The notes: generated from the sequence alone by a model not told the origin. A stretch of DNA of 64,000 nt from Spirochaetaceae bacterium (GCA_017614995.1 JAGAAX010000006.1:46036-110035), one strand, 5' to 3'; shown: positions 16,109 through 25,178, counted from the first letter of the stretch. Made by a program: numbers and translations.

Positions 16109-17176
16109 CTACTTGTTTGTGGCGGGGAGCTTAAGTTTACCGGCTTTTATGTCGGCTTCAACGGCTGAAAGCTGCTCTACAAAAGTTTCCGGAATATTCT
16201 GGCGGTATACAGGATCGTCTTTTACAAAAGTGATATAGCCGTCCTTTATGCCGACTGTTTTTGCTTTTCCAAAATCAAGCTTATTTTCCAAATAAGCAGA
16301 AACCATCTCTTTTGCGAGCTTTTTCTGCTCAAGTGCCATGCTTGAAATTACAAGCCCAGGTGCTTTGTCATAGCCGTTATTGTCAAACCATGTAACATAA
16401 AAATTCAAAGACTGTGCAGCAGAAATAACGCCCTGATTTGCACCGCCCGAAATCGGCAGAATTACATCAACACCCTCTTCATATAATGAGCGTGCAATAT
16501 CTGCGCTTTTTGAAGCATCATACCAGTTTCCTACAATTCTGAATTCTACTGAAACGCCGGAATCAGCAGCTTTTGCGCCTTCCTCAAAAGCAGGAAGAAT
16601 AATTTCATTCATCACAGGATATTCCTGGGCAGCAACAAGCGCAATTTTTTTTGCAGCATTAGCGTAAGGAAAAACAGACTTATCCGCAGTTGTTGCAAGA
16701 CCGGCGGCATAACCTGTCAAATAGCCCTGCTCTCTCTGATTATAGTTCACAGTCGCGACATTGCGGTTGTTCTCAAGATATGCGTCTAAAACCAGATATT
16801 TCTGTTCCGGAAACTGCTCAGTTAAAGGCTCTATAAGTGCCGGCAGCGATGAATTAGAAGAAACAATAAGGCTGTATTTATTGCTTGCAGTGAGAGCCGT
16901 CAATTTTGAGCTCCATTCTGCCTGATTTGTTCCGGCTTCAATTACATCAATTTTAACATTCTGATTTGTTCTCTTGTTGTATTCCTCAACAGCTTCAACC
17001 GAACCTTCTGCGAGCATTTCATAAGTAGGGCTTCCGGCAATTACCCCCGGAACAAAAACAGCGATTGAAACTTCTTTTGCGGCTTTTTTTGAACAGCCTG
17101 AAACAGCAAGACTGCCCAAAATCAAAACCAGCAGCAGACTAAAAGAAAAAAATTTTCTAGTAAAACATGTTTTCAA
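16109..17176 (-). CDS. rfuA: BMP-family substrate-binding lipoprotein (RfuA-like)
   Basis: A 355-residue lipoprotein that would capture substrate for the 12285-15637 transporter. I start at TTG 17176 because AGGAG lies 8 nt upstream and this gives the peptide MKTCFTRKFFSF followed by a hydrophobic core and the lipobox LAVSGC. The ATG at 17266 would add 30 residues without a ribosome site. The mature part has the BMP/PnrA fold pattern (IAVFVPGVIAGSPTYEML, GTNQAEWSSKL, PISGGANQGVI). The GTNQAEW stretch resembles the treponemal riboflavin-binding RfuA as I remember it, rather than PnrA. The substrate is an inference. Confidence 0.75.
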   Translation of the reverse strand: MKTCFTRKFFSFSLLLVLILGSLAVSGCSKKAAKEVSIAVFVPGVIAGSPTYEMLAEGSVEAVEEYNKRTNQNVKIDVIEAGTNQAEWSSKLTALTASNKYSLIVSSNSSLPALIEPLTEQFPEQKYLVLDAYLENNRNVATVNYNQREQGYLTGYAAGLATTADKSVFPYANAAKKIALVAAQEYPVMNEIILPAFEEGAKAADSGVSVEFRIVGNWYDASKSADIARSLYEEGVDVILPISGGANQGVISAAQSLNFYVTWFDNNGYDKAPGLVISSMALEQKKLAKEMVSAYLENKLDFGKAKTVGIKDGYITFVKDDPVYRQNIPETFVEQLSAVEADIKAGKLKLPATNK

Positions 17177-17295
17177 TTGGAAAACTCCTGTAATTTGAAT
17201 GTAGTGTGTGAGTAGTTTTTTAATTTGCACAATTTTAATTTGAAATAAAAATATAGTCAATATCAAAGGCTAAACACGCTGCCAAAGGATTTAAA

Positions 17296-17327
17296 CAAAA
17301 AAAGCACAGCCGTTTCAAGCTGTGCTT
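17296..17327 (-). terminator. Rho-independent terminator downstream of marR
   Basis: Read on the minus strand, AAGCACAGC (17327-17319) pairs perfectly with GCTGTGCTT (17310-17302) around an 8-nt loop and runs into T's (17303-17296). It separates marR from rfuA. Confidence 0.85.
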
Positions 17328-17351
17328 CTCAACTATTTATAAGATTTTAGC

Positions 17352-17804
17352 TTATTCATCAGATTCGGAATCTGAAAAATTATCTGCGATTCTGGTTAAA
17401 AGCTTGTAGGCTGTTTCTTTATCTTCGTTTGAAAAACCCTGATAACAGCGGTCAATCAATCTCTTTGAAATGTCCGCTGTTGTCTTGTTGTATTCAGTAC
17501 CCTTTTCGGTAAGAACCAGCAGGATTTTCCGGTAGTCCTCTTTGCAGCGGGTGCGCTTTACAAAGCCCAGACGTTCAAGCTTGTTTACAAGAACTGTGGC
17601 GGTTGACTTATCGCGGTGAATCATTTTTGCCAATTCAGACATGGAAAGCGAATCAGCCTGAGAAAGTCGGTACAAAATATTTCCATGAGATGTTGAAAAA
17701 TCCGGCAAACCACTATTTGCCAGCTCTGCATTCAGATAAGTTACTGTTTCTGCATGAATTTTTGAAATTAATGATAATATTCCAGAAAGATGTCCGTTAT
17801 TCAT
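17352..17804 (-). CDS. MarR-family transcriptional regulator
   Basis: A 150-residue winged-helix regulator. The MarR core is visible: HGNILYRLSQADSLSMSELAKMI (read in part), the recognition helix region KSTATVLVNKLERLGFVKR, and the wing with DYRKILLVLTEKG. It probably binds DNA as a dimer and responds to a small ligand. It lies upstream of the Rfu-like lipoprotein in the same orientation but is separated from it by a terminator. The divergent gene at 17952 encodes a membrane protein; either or both may be targets. TATAAT ends 6 nt before the ATG and no Shine-Dalgarno is present, so it is probably leaderless. Confidence 0.92.
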   Translation of the reverse strand: MNNGHLSGILSLISKIHAETVTYLNAELANSGLPDFSTSHGNILYRLSQADSLSMSELAKMIHRDKSTATVLVNKLERLGFVKRTRCKEDYRKILLVLTEKGTEYNKTTADISKRLIDRCYQGFSNEDKETAYKLLTRIADNFSDSESDE

Positions 17805-17810
17805 AATAGT

Positions 17811-17839
17811 ATTATATCATACATTTAATTCTTTCTCTA
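17811..17839 (-). promoter_or_regulatory. marR promoter
   Basis: On the minus strand a consensus -10 TATAAT (17816-17811) has a weak -35 TAGAGA (17839-17834) 17 nt upstream. The -10 box ends 6 nt before the ATG. Confidence 0.45.
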
Positions 17840-17915
17840 CACTTATTGCAAAATTTTTTAATAAAGTAACAAAAGTTTATGTATATATTCCCTAAAAACT
17901 GAAGATCATGCAATG

Positions 17916-17944
17916 TTGACTATATTTTAAGAATCATTTAAAAC
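17916..17944 (+). promoter_or_regulatory. Promoter of the membrane protein gene at 17952
   Basis: TTGACT (17916-17921) and TAAAAC (17939-17944) are spaced by 17 nt. The ATG lies 7 nt beyond the -10 box and has no Shine-Dalgarno, implying a leaderless message. Confidence 0.5.
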
Positions 17945-17951
17945 TTTTATT

Positions 17952-18737
17952 ATGATTTTGTTCCTTTTGAAAAAAAATTTTTGTGACGGCTGGGATAATC
18001 TTTTATCAATTATAGTTTATAACTGCATTTTACTGGCTTTTCTTTTCGGCGGATTCTTCTTTTATTCAAAACTTTCTTCAATTATCGGGCTTGGAATAGC
18101 AATAGTTTTTCTGCTGCTGTTTATGATTTCGCTTTTTGCCATAAACCAGACTACAGCCAAATATGCTGATTTCAAATATGTTTCAATCAAAGAAACATTT
18201 ATTGAAATTCCAAATGTATGGAAAGATGCACTTCTTTTTACAGCTTTGTTAGTGATAATTGCACTGGTAGCAGTCAAATGTATTCCATTTTATTATCACA
18301 TGGATAATCTGCTGGGGCTTTTTCTGGCTTCTGTAATGTTTTGGGTTGTTTTATCAACAGTGCTTGCGCTTCAGTGGTTTTTGCCGATTCAGGCGCAGCT
18401 TGGTAACAAATTCAAAAAGACGCTCAAAAAATGCTTTATAATTTTCTTTGACAACATCGGCTTTTCAATTTTCATGTTCATTTACACATTAATTTTAGGT
18501 GTAATTACATATTTTACTGCGACACTTGTCCCAGGTTTTGCAGGCATTCTTTTGAGCTACAACAATGCTTTCAGATTAAGATTATACAAATATGACTGGC
18601 TTGAAGAACACGCTGATGAAGTAAAAGAACAAGGAAGAAAGCGTGTGCGCATTCCCTGGGGCGAGCTGATTGCTGAAGACAGGGAAACATTAGGCCCGCG
18701 CTCATTAAAAAGCTTCATTTTCCCATGGAAAGACTGA
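17952..18737 (+). CDS. Multi-pass membrane protein, possibly YesL-like
   Basis: A 261-residue integral membrane protein with about 5-6 helices (about 17-36, 43-64, 90-108, 119-142, 170-195). A charged, conserved-looking cytoplasmic tail follows: EEHADEVKEQGRKRVRIPWG and a final SLKSFIFPWKD. The general layout recalls the YesL/DUF624 group, but I cannot confirm this. It is divergent from marR with 147 bp between the starts and could be regulated by it. The ATG has no ribosome site; the promoter placement supports this start as leaderless. Confidence 0.7.
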   Translation: MILFLLKKNFCDGWDNLLSIIVYNCILLAFLFGGFFFYSKLSSIIGLGIAIVFLLLFMISLFAINQTTAKYADFKYVSIKETFIEIPNVWKDALLFTALLVIIALVAVKCIPFYYHMDNLLGLFLASVMFWVVLSTVLALQWFLPIQAQLGNKFKKTLKKCFIIFFDNIGFSIFMFIYTLILGVITYFTATLVPGFAGILLSYNNAFRLRLYKYDWLEEHADEVKEQGRKRVRIPWGELIAEDRETLGPRSLKSFIFPWKD

Positions 18738-18744
18738 CCGACCC

Positions 18745-18826
18745 GTCATTGCGAGATGTGAAACATCGAAGCAATCTAATAATGTGCAACAGCACCGAGA
18801 TTGCTTCGCCTTCGGCTCGCAATGAC
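18745..18826. repeat. Dispersed palindrome (GTCATTGCGAG...GAAGCAATC family)
   Basis: gtcattgcgag (18745-18755) pairs with ctcgcaatgac (18816-18826). Inner gaagcaatct and gagattgcttc also pair, giving one long hairpin between two convergent genes. A fragment (tcattgcgatttggc) recurs at about 30180. It may also act as a two-way terminator here. Confidence 0.75.
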
Positions 18827-18836
18827 GACCTGCTAA

Positions 18837-20042
18837 TTAGGCGTGTTCTCTTGCAATTTTGTTGATTTCGGCTGCCATATCTTTGAGCGCAACCTGTTTC
18901 TGGATTCCGCCCATTTCAAAGGCTACTTTAGGCATTCCGTAGACGATACTTGATTCTTCGTCCTGCCCCAGAGTGTACGCACCCTGACGGCGCATTTCTG
19001 TAATTTGAGCAGCTCCGTCGCGTCCCATGCCTGTCATGATTACGCCGAGCGCCCTGTTCTGATACTGCTGTGCAACAGACTCAAACAGCACGTCAGCAGA
19101 AGGTCTGTGACCGTTTCTCTGCTCGGCATCGCTTAAATGCACGATTGTAGCAAGCGGACGTTTCTCAACAAGAATATGCTTGTTACCCGGAGCAATAAGG
19201 ATTCTGCCCTTTTTGACGACATCACCCTCTTTGGCTTCTTTTACCTCAAGCGGACAGATATTGTTAAGGCTGTTCGCAAATTCTTCAGTAAAACCGGCAG
19301 GCATGTGCTGAACAACAAGAATAGGCTGCTCAAGATTCGGGTCAATGTCTTTGAACACTTCGCGGAGCGCATTAGGGCCGCCTGTAGAAATACCGATTGC
19401 GATTATCTCAATTTTTCCGCCCTCTCTAAGAGGAACTACAGGAATGCCGGTTTCTTTTTTTGCAGAAAGACCGAAAGACGGCGCTGCATGAGACGCAACT
19501 GCTGAATCTGACGGCTGCTTTTGAGACGACTCGTTCAATGCAGAAGAAGCGCGTGAAAGCAGCGAAGAAGCTTTTGACTGTTCGGCTATAAATGCAGGTT
19601 CAGGAATAAATACAGGTCGCTTAAGCTTTTTAGAAGCATATTTAGTACCGTAACCGATGAGCAGCTCTGTCAGGCGCTCGGCTACAGACGCAATATCAGG
19701 AGAATCAGAGCCGGAAGGCTTTGTTACAAAGTCCGCCGCACCAAGCTCAAGACATTCCATTGTAACTCTTGAGCCTTCTTTGGCAATACTTGAAAGCATT
19801 ATAACAGGAATATCGATACCGCGGCGGCGGCGTTCTTTTAAGAATTCAATGCCGTTCATTACAGGCATTTCAATATCAAGAACGATAACATCTGGATTGC
19901 AGAGCGGAATCTTTGCCAAAGCAAACTCGCCGTTCATGGCCTTATCTGCAATTCTTAAACCCGGAGTACGCTCAATAATGCGCCCAACCAAGTTGCGCAT
20001 AAGTGCAGAATCGTCAACAATCAATACTGAAATAGTATCCAT
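18837..20042 (-). CDS. cheB: Protein-glutamate methylesterase/response regulator CheB
   Basis: A 401-residue chemotaxis adaptation enzyme. The N-terminal receiver domain has the acidic pair VDDSA and the phosphorylation site VLDIEMPVMNG. After a Ser/Ala-rich linker (about 155-205) comes the methylesterase domain with the catalytic triad regions GISTGGPNA (Ser), QHMPAGF (His) and GMGRDGA (Asp). It removes methyl groups from chemoreceptor glutamates, opposing CheR, which is encoded 27 nt upstream on the same strand. The start has AGGA about 7 nt upstream. Confidence 0.97.
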   Translation of the reverse strand: MDTISVLIVDDSALMRNLVGRIIERTPGLRIADKAMNGEFALAKIPLCNPDVIVLDIEMPVMNGIEFLKERRRRGIDIPVIMLSSIAKEGSRVTMECLELGAADFVTKPSGSDSPDIASVAERLTELLIGYGTKYASKKLKRPVFIPEPAFIAEQSKASSLLSRASSALNESSQKQPSDSAVASHAAPSFGLSAKKETGIPVVPLREGGKIEIIAIGISTGGPNALREVFKDIDPNLEQPILVVQHMPAGFTEEFANSLNNICPLEVKEAKEGDVVKKGRILIAPGNKHILVEKRPLATIVHLSDAEQRNGHRPSADVLFESVAQQYQNRALGVIMTGMGRDGAAQITEMRRQGAYTLGQDEESSIVYGMPKVAFEMGGIQKQVALKDMAAEINKIAREHA

Positions 20043-20069
20043 AATCCTAAATCCTTACTTTTTATTCTT

Positions 20070-20885
20070 TTAAACGTTTTTCTGATAAATACAAGCCCAG
20101 TCTGTCTTTAAAAACTGAAATTTCGTGTTCATTCCAAAAAGAGATTCCGAATGACCAATAAACAAAAATGACTTTGGCGACAGCGCATCCCAGAAGCGGT
20201 TTACAACTGCGAGCTGTGCAGCCTCATCAAAGTATATAAGTACATTTCGGCAGAAAACAATGTCGAGATTACGCAAACCTGAATCATTCTTCAAATTATG
20301 ATAGTCAAAACGGATTGTAGACATAAGGTCTTTTTTTGCCTGATAGCCGCCGTCTACTTTGTCAAAGAAGCGTTTCAAATAATTGTCAGGGATACCGACA
20401 ATTCTAGATTCTGGATAATAACCAGTCTGTCCAACCATAAGAGATTTTAACGAAAGGTCAGAAGCAATAATCTTGAATGTGAAAGGCGCGGGCAATATGT
20501 CTTTTAAGAGCATTGCAATTGAATAAGGTTCTTCGCCTGTTGAACAGCCGGCACTCCAGACGTTGATTGTAGTTTCACCGCGGCTCTTTTTGTAGTTCAC
20601 AAGCTCTGGAATAACGTAATTAGTCAGTGTATCAAAATGTGCCTGATTTCTGAAAAACCTTGTAAGGTTTGTCGTAATCGAATCAAGCATTATTTTCATT
20701 TCTTCGCCGTCTGAGATTATCTTGTTGTAATAATCTTTGACAGTTGGAATACCTGTATCGCGCAACCGCTCATGCAGTCTGCTGTCTAATATTGAACGGT
20801 TTGTATCTGAAAAAGAAATTCCGCACTCTTTATAAATTACATTTCTGAATAAATCAAATTCTTCGTCAGACAATAAGTCAGCCAT
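20070..20885 (-). CDS. cheR: Chemotaxis methyltransferase CheR
   Basis: A 271-residue SAM-dependent enzyme that methylates chemoreceptor glutamates. An N-terminal helical domain (about 1-75) is followed by the catalytic domain. Motif I is SAGCSTGEEPYSIAM, and FCRNVLIYFD is the conserved CheR signature. A strong AGGAAAGG ribosome site precedes ATG 20885. It is followed by cheB on the same strand, so methylation and demethylation are co-expressed. Confidence 0.97.
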   Translation of the reverse strand: MADLLSDEEFDLFRNVIYKECGISFSDTNRSILDSRLHERLRDTGIPTVKDYYNKIISDGEEMKIMLDSITTNLTRFFRNQAHFDTLTNYVIPELVNYKKSRGETTINVWSAGCSTGEEPYSIAMLLKDILPAPFTFKIIASDLSLKSLMVGQTGYYPESRIVGIPDNYLKRFFDKVDGGYQAKKDLMSTIRFDYHNLKNDSGLRNLDIVFCRNVLIYFDEAAQLAVVNRFWDALSPKSFLFIGHSESLFGMNTKFQFLKTDWACIYQKNV

Positions 20886-21080
20886 GTCCTTTCCTCTTTA
20901 AGAACTATTCAAAACTTATTTGAACAGCACAGATTCCGCAGTAAAGTTTTAAATAACTCGCTTACCGGTTAAAATTTATTTTAACGTACAAAGAGTAAAA
21001 AGTAAATGACAAATTGCATAATATTGTAAAACTTATCGGATTAATAATACAATAACTACTTATAGACCAATAAATTAAGC

Positions 21081-22556
21081 TTACAGGCTCTTGAGCTTTT
21101 TCTTTACAGGCTCGCTTGTAAAATCAATGCCGAGCTTCTTCAAGATTTTTCTATCAACTTCAGAAAGCATTACTGTTGTGTGAACCTGCGCGCCCTGCAA
21201 TTTGGGCAGATGGTCAATCGCAATTTTTGCGTTCTTATCGTCTTTTGAAAGCATGGCAAGTGCAACAAGCACTTCGTCTGTATGCAGGCGCGGGTTATTG
21301 CCTTTAAGATACTTCACCTTCATTTCCTGAATAGGCTCAATTATAGAAGCCGGAATCAGGTGAAGGTCGTGGTCTATGCCGCCGAGATGCTTTACGGCGT
21401 TCAAAAGCAGCGCAGCACAAGCCCCAAGCAGGTCAGAAGTCTTAGAAGTTATAATTGTGCCGTCAGCAAGCTCAATAGCCGCAGCAGGCATACCGGTCTG
21501 AAGAGCGCGCTCTTTTGCAGCAATTGTTACGCGGCGGTCATCTGTAGTTATCTTAGCCTGATTCATCAAAAGGTTAAGCTTGTAAACTTCAGACTCGGCG
21601 GCATTGTTCTCGGCAAGGCGGCCTAAAGCTGTATAATAGCGGCGGATAATCTCCTGACGTGAAGCTTCGCAGCAGGCCTCGTCATCGTAGATGCAGTAAC
21701 CTGCCATGTTTACGCCCATGTCTGTCGGCGATTTATACGGGTTGTAGCCATAGATGCCTTCAAAAATCGCATTCAATACAGGGAAAATCTCGACATCGCG
21801 GTTATAGTTTACGGTTGTTTCGCCGTAGGCTTCAAGATGGAACGGGTCAATCATATTAACGTCGTTCAAATCTGCGGTTGCAGCCTCGTAGGCAAGATTA
21901 ACCGGATGCTTTAACGGAAGGTTCCAAATCGGGAAAGTCTCAAACTTTGCGTAACCGGCTTTGATGCCGCGCTTGTTGTCGTGATAAAGCTGAGAAAGGC
22001 AGGTTGCCATTTTGCCGCTGCCCGGGCCTGGCGCAGTAATAACAACGAGCGGACGCGTAGTTTCAATATAGTCGTTTTTGCCGTAACCTGCCTCGCTGTC
22101 AATCAGTGCAATGTTTGAGGGGTAGCCTTCAATTTTATAGTGAAGATAGGTTTTGATTTGCATTTTTTCAAGCTTCTGGCGGAAAATGTCGGCAGCAGCC
22201 TGTGCCTGATAATGCGTAATGACAACACAGCTTACCATCAAGCCGCGGTTGGTAAATTCGTCTTTGAGGCGCAGAACGTCCATATCGTAGGTTATGCCCA
22301 AATCGCCGCGGACTTTGTTCTTCTCGATGTCCTCGGCGCTGATGACTATGACGATTTCTGCATAATCTGCAAGCTGCATAAGCATACGCAGTTTGCTGTC
22401 GGGCTGAAAACCTGGCAAAACCCTTGATGCGTGATAATCATCAAACAGCTTGCCGCCAAATTCCAAATAGAGCTTATTGCCAAACTTAGAGATGCGTTCC
22501 TTTATGTGCTCAGACTGAATCTTCAAATACTTTTCGTTGTCAAATCCACATTTCAT
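21081..22556 (-). CDS. DUF1846/UPF0371 family protein
   Basis: A 491-residue cytoplasmic protein of the DUF1846 (UPF0371) family, full length. Recognisable stretches are MKCGFDNEKYLKIQSEHI at the N-terminus, LEFGGKLFDDYHASRVLPGF, APGPGSGKMATCLSQLYHD (a P-loop-like Gly-rich turn) and GVNMAGYCI. Family members are widespread in Firmicutes and spirochaetes, with structures known but no firm function to my knowledge. It stands alone; GGAG lies 5 nt before the ATG. The 195 bp to cheR holds no gene. Confidence 0.88.
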   Translation of the reverse strand: MKCGFDNEKYLKIQSEHIKERISKFGNKLYLEFGGKLFDDYHASRVLPGFQPDSKLRMLMQLADYAEIVIVISAEDIEKNKVRGDLGITYDMDVLRLKDEFTNRGLMVSCVVITHYQAQAAADIFRQKLEKMQIKTYLHYKIEGYPSNIALIDSEAGYGKNDYIETTRPLVVITAPGPGSGKMATCLSQLYHDNKRGIKAGYAKFETFPIWNLPLKHPVNLAYEAATADLNDVNMIDPFHLEAYGETTVNYNRDVEIFPVLNAIFEGIYGYNPYKSPTDMGVNMAGYCIYDDEACCEASRQEIIRRYYTALGRLAENNAAESEVYKLNLLMNQAKITTDDRRVTIAAKERALQTGMPAAAIELADGTIITSKTSDLLGACAALLLNAVKHLGGIDHDLHLIPASIIEPIQEMKVKYLKGNNPRLHTDEVLVALAMLSKDDKNAKIAIDHLPKLQGAQVHTTVMLSEVDRKILKKLGIDFTSEPVKKKLKSL

Positions 22557-22697
22557 AACGCTCCATATCTTAGCACAAACAAATCATAGATAACAAGAAT
22601 TTTTGCACAGATTTTTTGCCATGTGCAGAAAGATTTTACATTCTGCATTACCTTGTAAAAAAGCATGAATTATGGCATTATGAGAACGGAGTTAATC

Positions 22698-23258
22698 TTG
22701 AAGAAAGGCTTTTTTTCGGGTTTGGCAATATTACCGTTTCTCTTTGTTTCGTGCTCGCTTGATTATGGCACGCAGAACGAGCAGCAGAAGCGAATTCTGC
22801 CAGAAATGATTTTGTCAGACGTAAACTTTGCAAGAATCGAAAAATTTGAAGAGACTGCGACATTACAAGCCGCAACATTAGAGATTTTCAAGGAAGACGA
22901 TACTATTTACGGCAATGATGTAAGCTTCAAATCTTATGACAACAAAAAAGTTACTGCAACCGGCAGCTCGGAGTTTATCAAAATAGACAACCGCACTTCA
23001 ACTTATCTGCTCTTGGGCAATACAAACATTAACAGCATCAAAAACGGAATTACCATAAACTCCGAAAACTTGAAATGGAACGACAAAACAAGCCAGCTTA
23101 CATCAGACGACACTTCGGTTGTAACAATACACAAGCTGCCCGACGCAAAGAACAATTCTTCTCTGACTGTTACAGGCTCGGGCTTTGCTTTCAGCGCGCT
23201 TTCGTTAAACTATGTTTTTAACGGAAAAGTCAATGCCACGATTGAGACAAAAAATTAA
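22698..23258 (+). CDS. lptC: LptC-like lipoprotein of the Lpt envelope transport system
   Basis: A 186-residue lipoprotein. I start at TTG 22698 because GGAG lies 6 nt upstream and this yields a clean lipoprotein signal, MKKGFFSGLAILPFLFVSC; upstream ATGs at 22665 and 22680 have no site. The mature part is a beta-rich OstA/LptC-type domain with regular repeats (ATLEIFKEDDTIYGNDVSFK, VTATGSSEFIKI). It is followed by lptA and lptB. Canonical LptC has an uncleaved membrane anchor; a lipidated form fits a spirochaete. Treponemes lack lipid A LPS, so the cargo is probably another glycolipid. Confidence 0.75.
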   Translation: MKKGFFSGLAILPFLFVSCSLDYGTQNEQQKRILPEMILSDVNFARIEKFEETATLQAATLEIFKEDDTIYGNDVSFKSYDNKKVTATGSSEFIKIDNRTSTYLLLGNTNINSIKNGITINSENLKWNDKTSQLTSDDTSVVTIHKLPDAKNNSSLTVTGSGFAFSALSLNYVFNGKVNATIETKN

Positions 23259-23273
23259 ATGCAAGGAATGACG

Positions 23274-23888
23274 ATGAAAACCGTTTTTGTTTTGATTTTT
23301 GCTTTTTGCTCTGCGCTCTGCTTTTGCGATAAAATCTCTTTCAGTGCAGACTATATGCAGGGTTCTGCCTCTGAAACAAACAACAAGACTGTGCTTGAAA
23401 GACACGCACACATCACAACGGAAACATTCCGCATAAACGCCAATTTAATTGAACTTGAGGACGAAAATTACAGATACGTTACGGCGACAGGCGGTGTGCG
23501 CGGGAAATCTCTTAATTCAGGGCTTGATTTTACATGCGACAAGCTTTTTTTTGACAGAAAAACGAATCTGGTCTATTTTGAGGGCAATGTCAGTGTAAGA
23601 GACGACAAAAACAACGTAGACGCGTATTCTCAGTTAATGGAATATGACCTCAACACAGAGATTGCCACACTTCAGGTTAATGTGAGGCTTAACCAGAACA
23701 ACAGCAAGGGCACAGGCTCGCTTGCCGTCTACAAGATAAACGACAAAACTGTGGATTTAACCGGCAACCCGAAAATTGTGCGCGGAGAGGACATCTTTAA
23801 GGCGCAGAAAATTACGCTGAACATTGAAACTGAAGAGATTCTGCTTGACGGAAAAGTAAGCGGCAACGTTACAAGCGAGGACAATTAA
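23274..23888 (+). CDS. lptA: LptA-like periplasmic OstA-domain protein
   Basis: A 204-residue secreted protein (signal MKTVFVLIFAFCSALCFC). The start is ATG 23274, with AAGGA about 7 nt upstream; the ATGs at 23259 and 23268 lie within or before that site. The OstA fold is seen as repeats of beta-strand pairs (ATGGVRGKSLNSGLDFTCDK, FEGNVSVRDDKNNVDAYS, GKVSGNVTSED). It should form the periplasmic bridge between the LptC-like lipoprotein and an outer-membrane LptD-like partner not in this window. It is tightly linked to lptC (15 nt) and lptB (1 nt). Confidence 0.82.
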   Translation: MKTVFVLIFAFCSALCFCDKISFSADYMQGSASETNNKTVLERHAHITTETFRINANLIELEDENYRYVTATGGVRGKSLNSGLDFTCDKLFFDRKTNLVYFEGNVSVRDDKNNVDAYSQLMEYDLNTEIATLQVNVRLNQNNSKGTGSLAVYKINDKTVDLTGNPKIVRGEDIFKAQKITLNIETEEILLDGKVSGNVTSEDN

Positions 23889-23889
23889 C

Positions 23890-24648
23890 ATGGCGGCTCA
23901 TTCTGAACTTGAAGACAGAGAAAAAGACATTCTGCGCGTTTCAAGCTTGTACAAGTATTTTGGCAAGAAGCAGGCTGTAAGGGGCGTAGATTTTTCTATG
24001 CACACAGGCGAAATCTTAGGACTTTTAGGGCCAAACGGCGCAGGCAAAACAACCACCTTTTATATGATTGTGGGCTTTTACAGACCGACACAGGGCGAGG
24101 TTTTTTGCGGCGGCAAGTGCATAACAAAACTGCCGATGTACAAACGCGCACACATGGGCATAAGCTACCTTCCGCAAGAAGCTTCGGTATTCAGAAAGCT
24201 TACGGTTGAGCAGAATATCTACGCTGTGCTAGAAAAGCGCCATGATTTGACCACTGCGCAAAAAAAAGCAAAGCTCGAAGAACTTATAGAAGAATTTTCG
24301 ATTGGAAGAATCAGAAAGCAGCAGGCTTATACGCTTTCGGGCGGAGAGCGGCGCAGAACAGAAATTGCACGCTCGCTTGCGATTGAGCCAAAATTTCTGC
24401 TTTTGGACGAGCCTTTTGCGGGCATTGACCCAATTGCTGTGGCAGACATTAAATCGACTGTACGGCTGCTTGCAAACCGCGGAATCGGTGTGCTGATTAC
24501 AGACCATAACGTACGCGATACGCTTGAAATTACAGACAGAGCAATCATAATCAGCACAGGCGAAATTGTGGCGCAGGGCAACAAAGAGGACATCTTGCAG
24601 TCGCCAATAGCCCGAAAAATCTACCTAGGCGAAGACTTCAAGATGTAA
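23890..24648 (+). CDS. lptB: Lpt ABC transporter ATP-binding protein LptB
   Basis: A 252-residue ATPase with Walker A GPNGAGKTT, Q-loop LPQEASVF, signature LSGGERRRTEIARSLA, Walker B FLLLDEPFAGIDP and H-loop DHNVRDTL. The LPQEASVFRKLTVEQNIYAVLE stretch (read in part) is characteristic of LptB. It powers extraction of glycolipid from the inner membrane with LptF/G, which are not in this window. It starts 1 nt after the lptA stop. Confidence 0.95.
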   Translation: MAAHSELEDREKDILRVSSLYKYFGKKQAVRGVDFSMHTGEILGLLGPNGAGKTTTFYMIVGFYRPTQGEVFCGGKCITKLPMYKRAHMGISYLPQEASVFRKLTVEQNIYAVLEKRHDLTTAQKKAKLEELIEEFSIGRIRKQQAYTLSGGERRRTEIARSLAIEPKFLLLDEPFAGIDPIAVADIKSTVRLLANRGIGVLITDHNVRDTLEITDRAIIISTGEIVAQGNKEDILQSPIARKIYLGEDFKM

Positions 24649-24717
24649 CGAGTGCGCATTGGGTTTTATCTATAAAAAAGTCAATCTGGCGGCAGTGTAC
24701 AACATTTTTTTAGAGTA

Positions 24718-24927
24718 TTATGCATATACAAGCTTGCCTTTTGGAACAGGGATTTCGCGGCCTTCAAGTTCCGCCGTTTCAATCCATTCAGAAATGACTG
24801 TTTCTACATTTTGGAGAACTTCGGTACGGTTTTTACCGTCTGCCATGCAACCTGGCAGTTCAGGTACTTCTGCAATAAAGCAATTGTCTTCATCACTCCA
24901 ATAAATGATTATCTCATACCTGTTCAT
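24718..24927 (-). CDS. hicB: HicB-family antitoxin
   Basis: A 69-residue HicB-type partial RNase H fold: YEIIIYWSDEDNCFIAEVPE, LPGCMADG and EVLQNVETVISEWIETA. It has no DNA-binding extension, so it is a minimal HicB. Its start overlaps the stop of hicA by 4 nt (ATGA), the usual toxin-first hicAB order. It should neutralise the HicA ribonuclease by direct binding. Confidence 0.9.
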   Translation of the reverse strand: MNRYEIIIYWSDEDNCFIAEVPELPGCMADGKNRTEVLQNVETVISEWIETAELEGREIPVPKGKLVYA

Positions 24928-25178
24928 ACCGTACCCCCAAGTTTATATTTCAATATTAAGTTTCTAATTTGTTTAACCTGATAAGGTTTTGCTTTACTTC
25001 CATCGGGCTGCAAATTAATGATTTCAGCTATATCAGACCTTGTAAATATATAATGGTCTCCCTTTATACGGACAGCAAAACCAAGCACATTCATCAAATT
25101 TGTCAATTCAGAAAAACTTATATTTTTATCCTGCAATCCGCTTAGCACTGACAACAACACTTTCTGAATCCGGCTCAT
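24924..25178 (-). CDS. hicA: HicA-family toxin
   Basis: An 84-residue protein with a dsRBD-like HicA pattern: LTNLMNVLGFAVRIKGDHYIFTR, including the catalytic His in GDHYIF, then YQVKQIRNLILKY. It would cleave mRNA unless bound by HicB. The C-terminus (KPYQVKQIRNLI) and HicB coupling are typical. A TATAAT-like box (25206-25211, minus) inside the palindrome AATTATAATT is a likely autoregulated promoter. The pair flanks an outer-membrane protein gene. Confidence 0.85.
   Translation of the reverse strand: MSRIQKVLLSVLSGLQDKNISFSELTNLMNVLGFAVRIKGDHYIFTRSDIAEIINLQPDGSKAKPYQVKQIRNLILKYKLGGTV

Noticed and set aside
16109..17176. Binding lipoprotein as the purine nucleoside receptor PnrA
   Set aside because: The ATPase-permease-permease order and GTNQAEW stretch fit RfuA better, though the substrate is not proven; kept as an alternative only.
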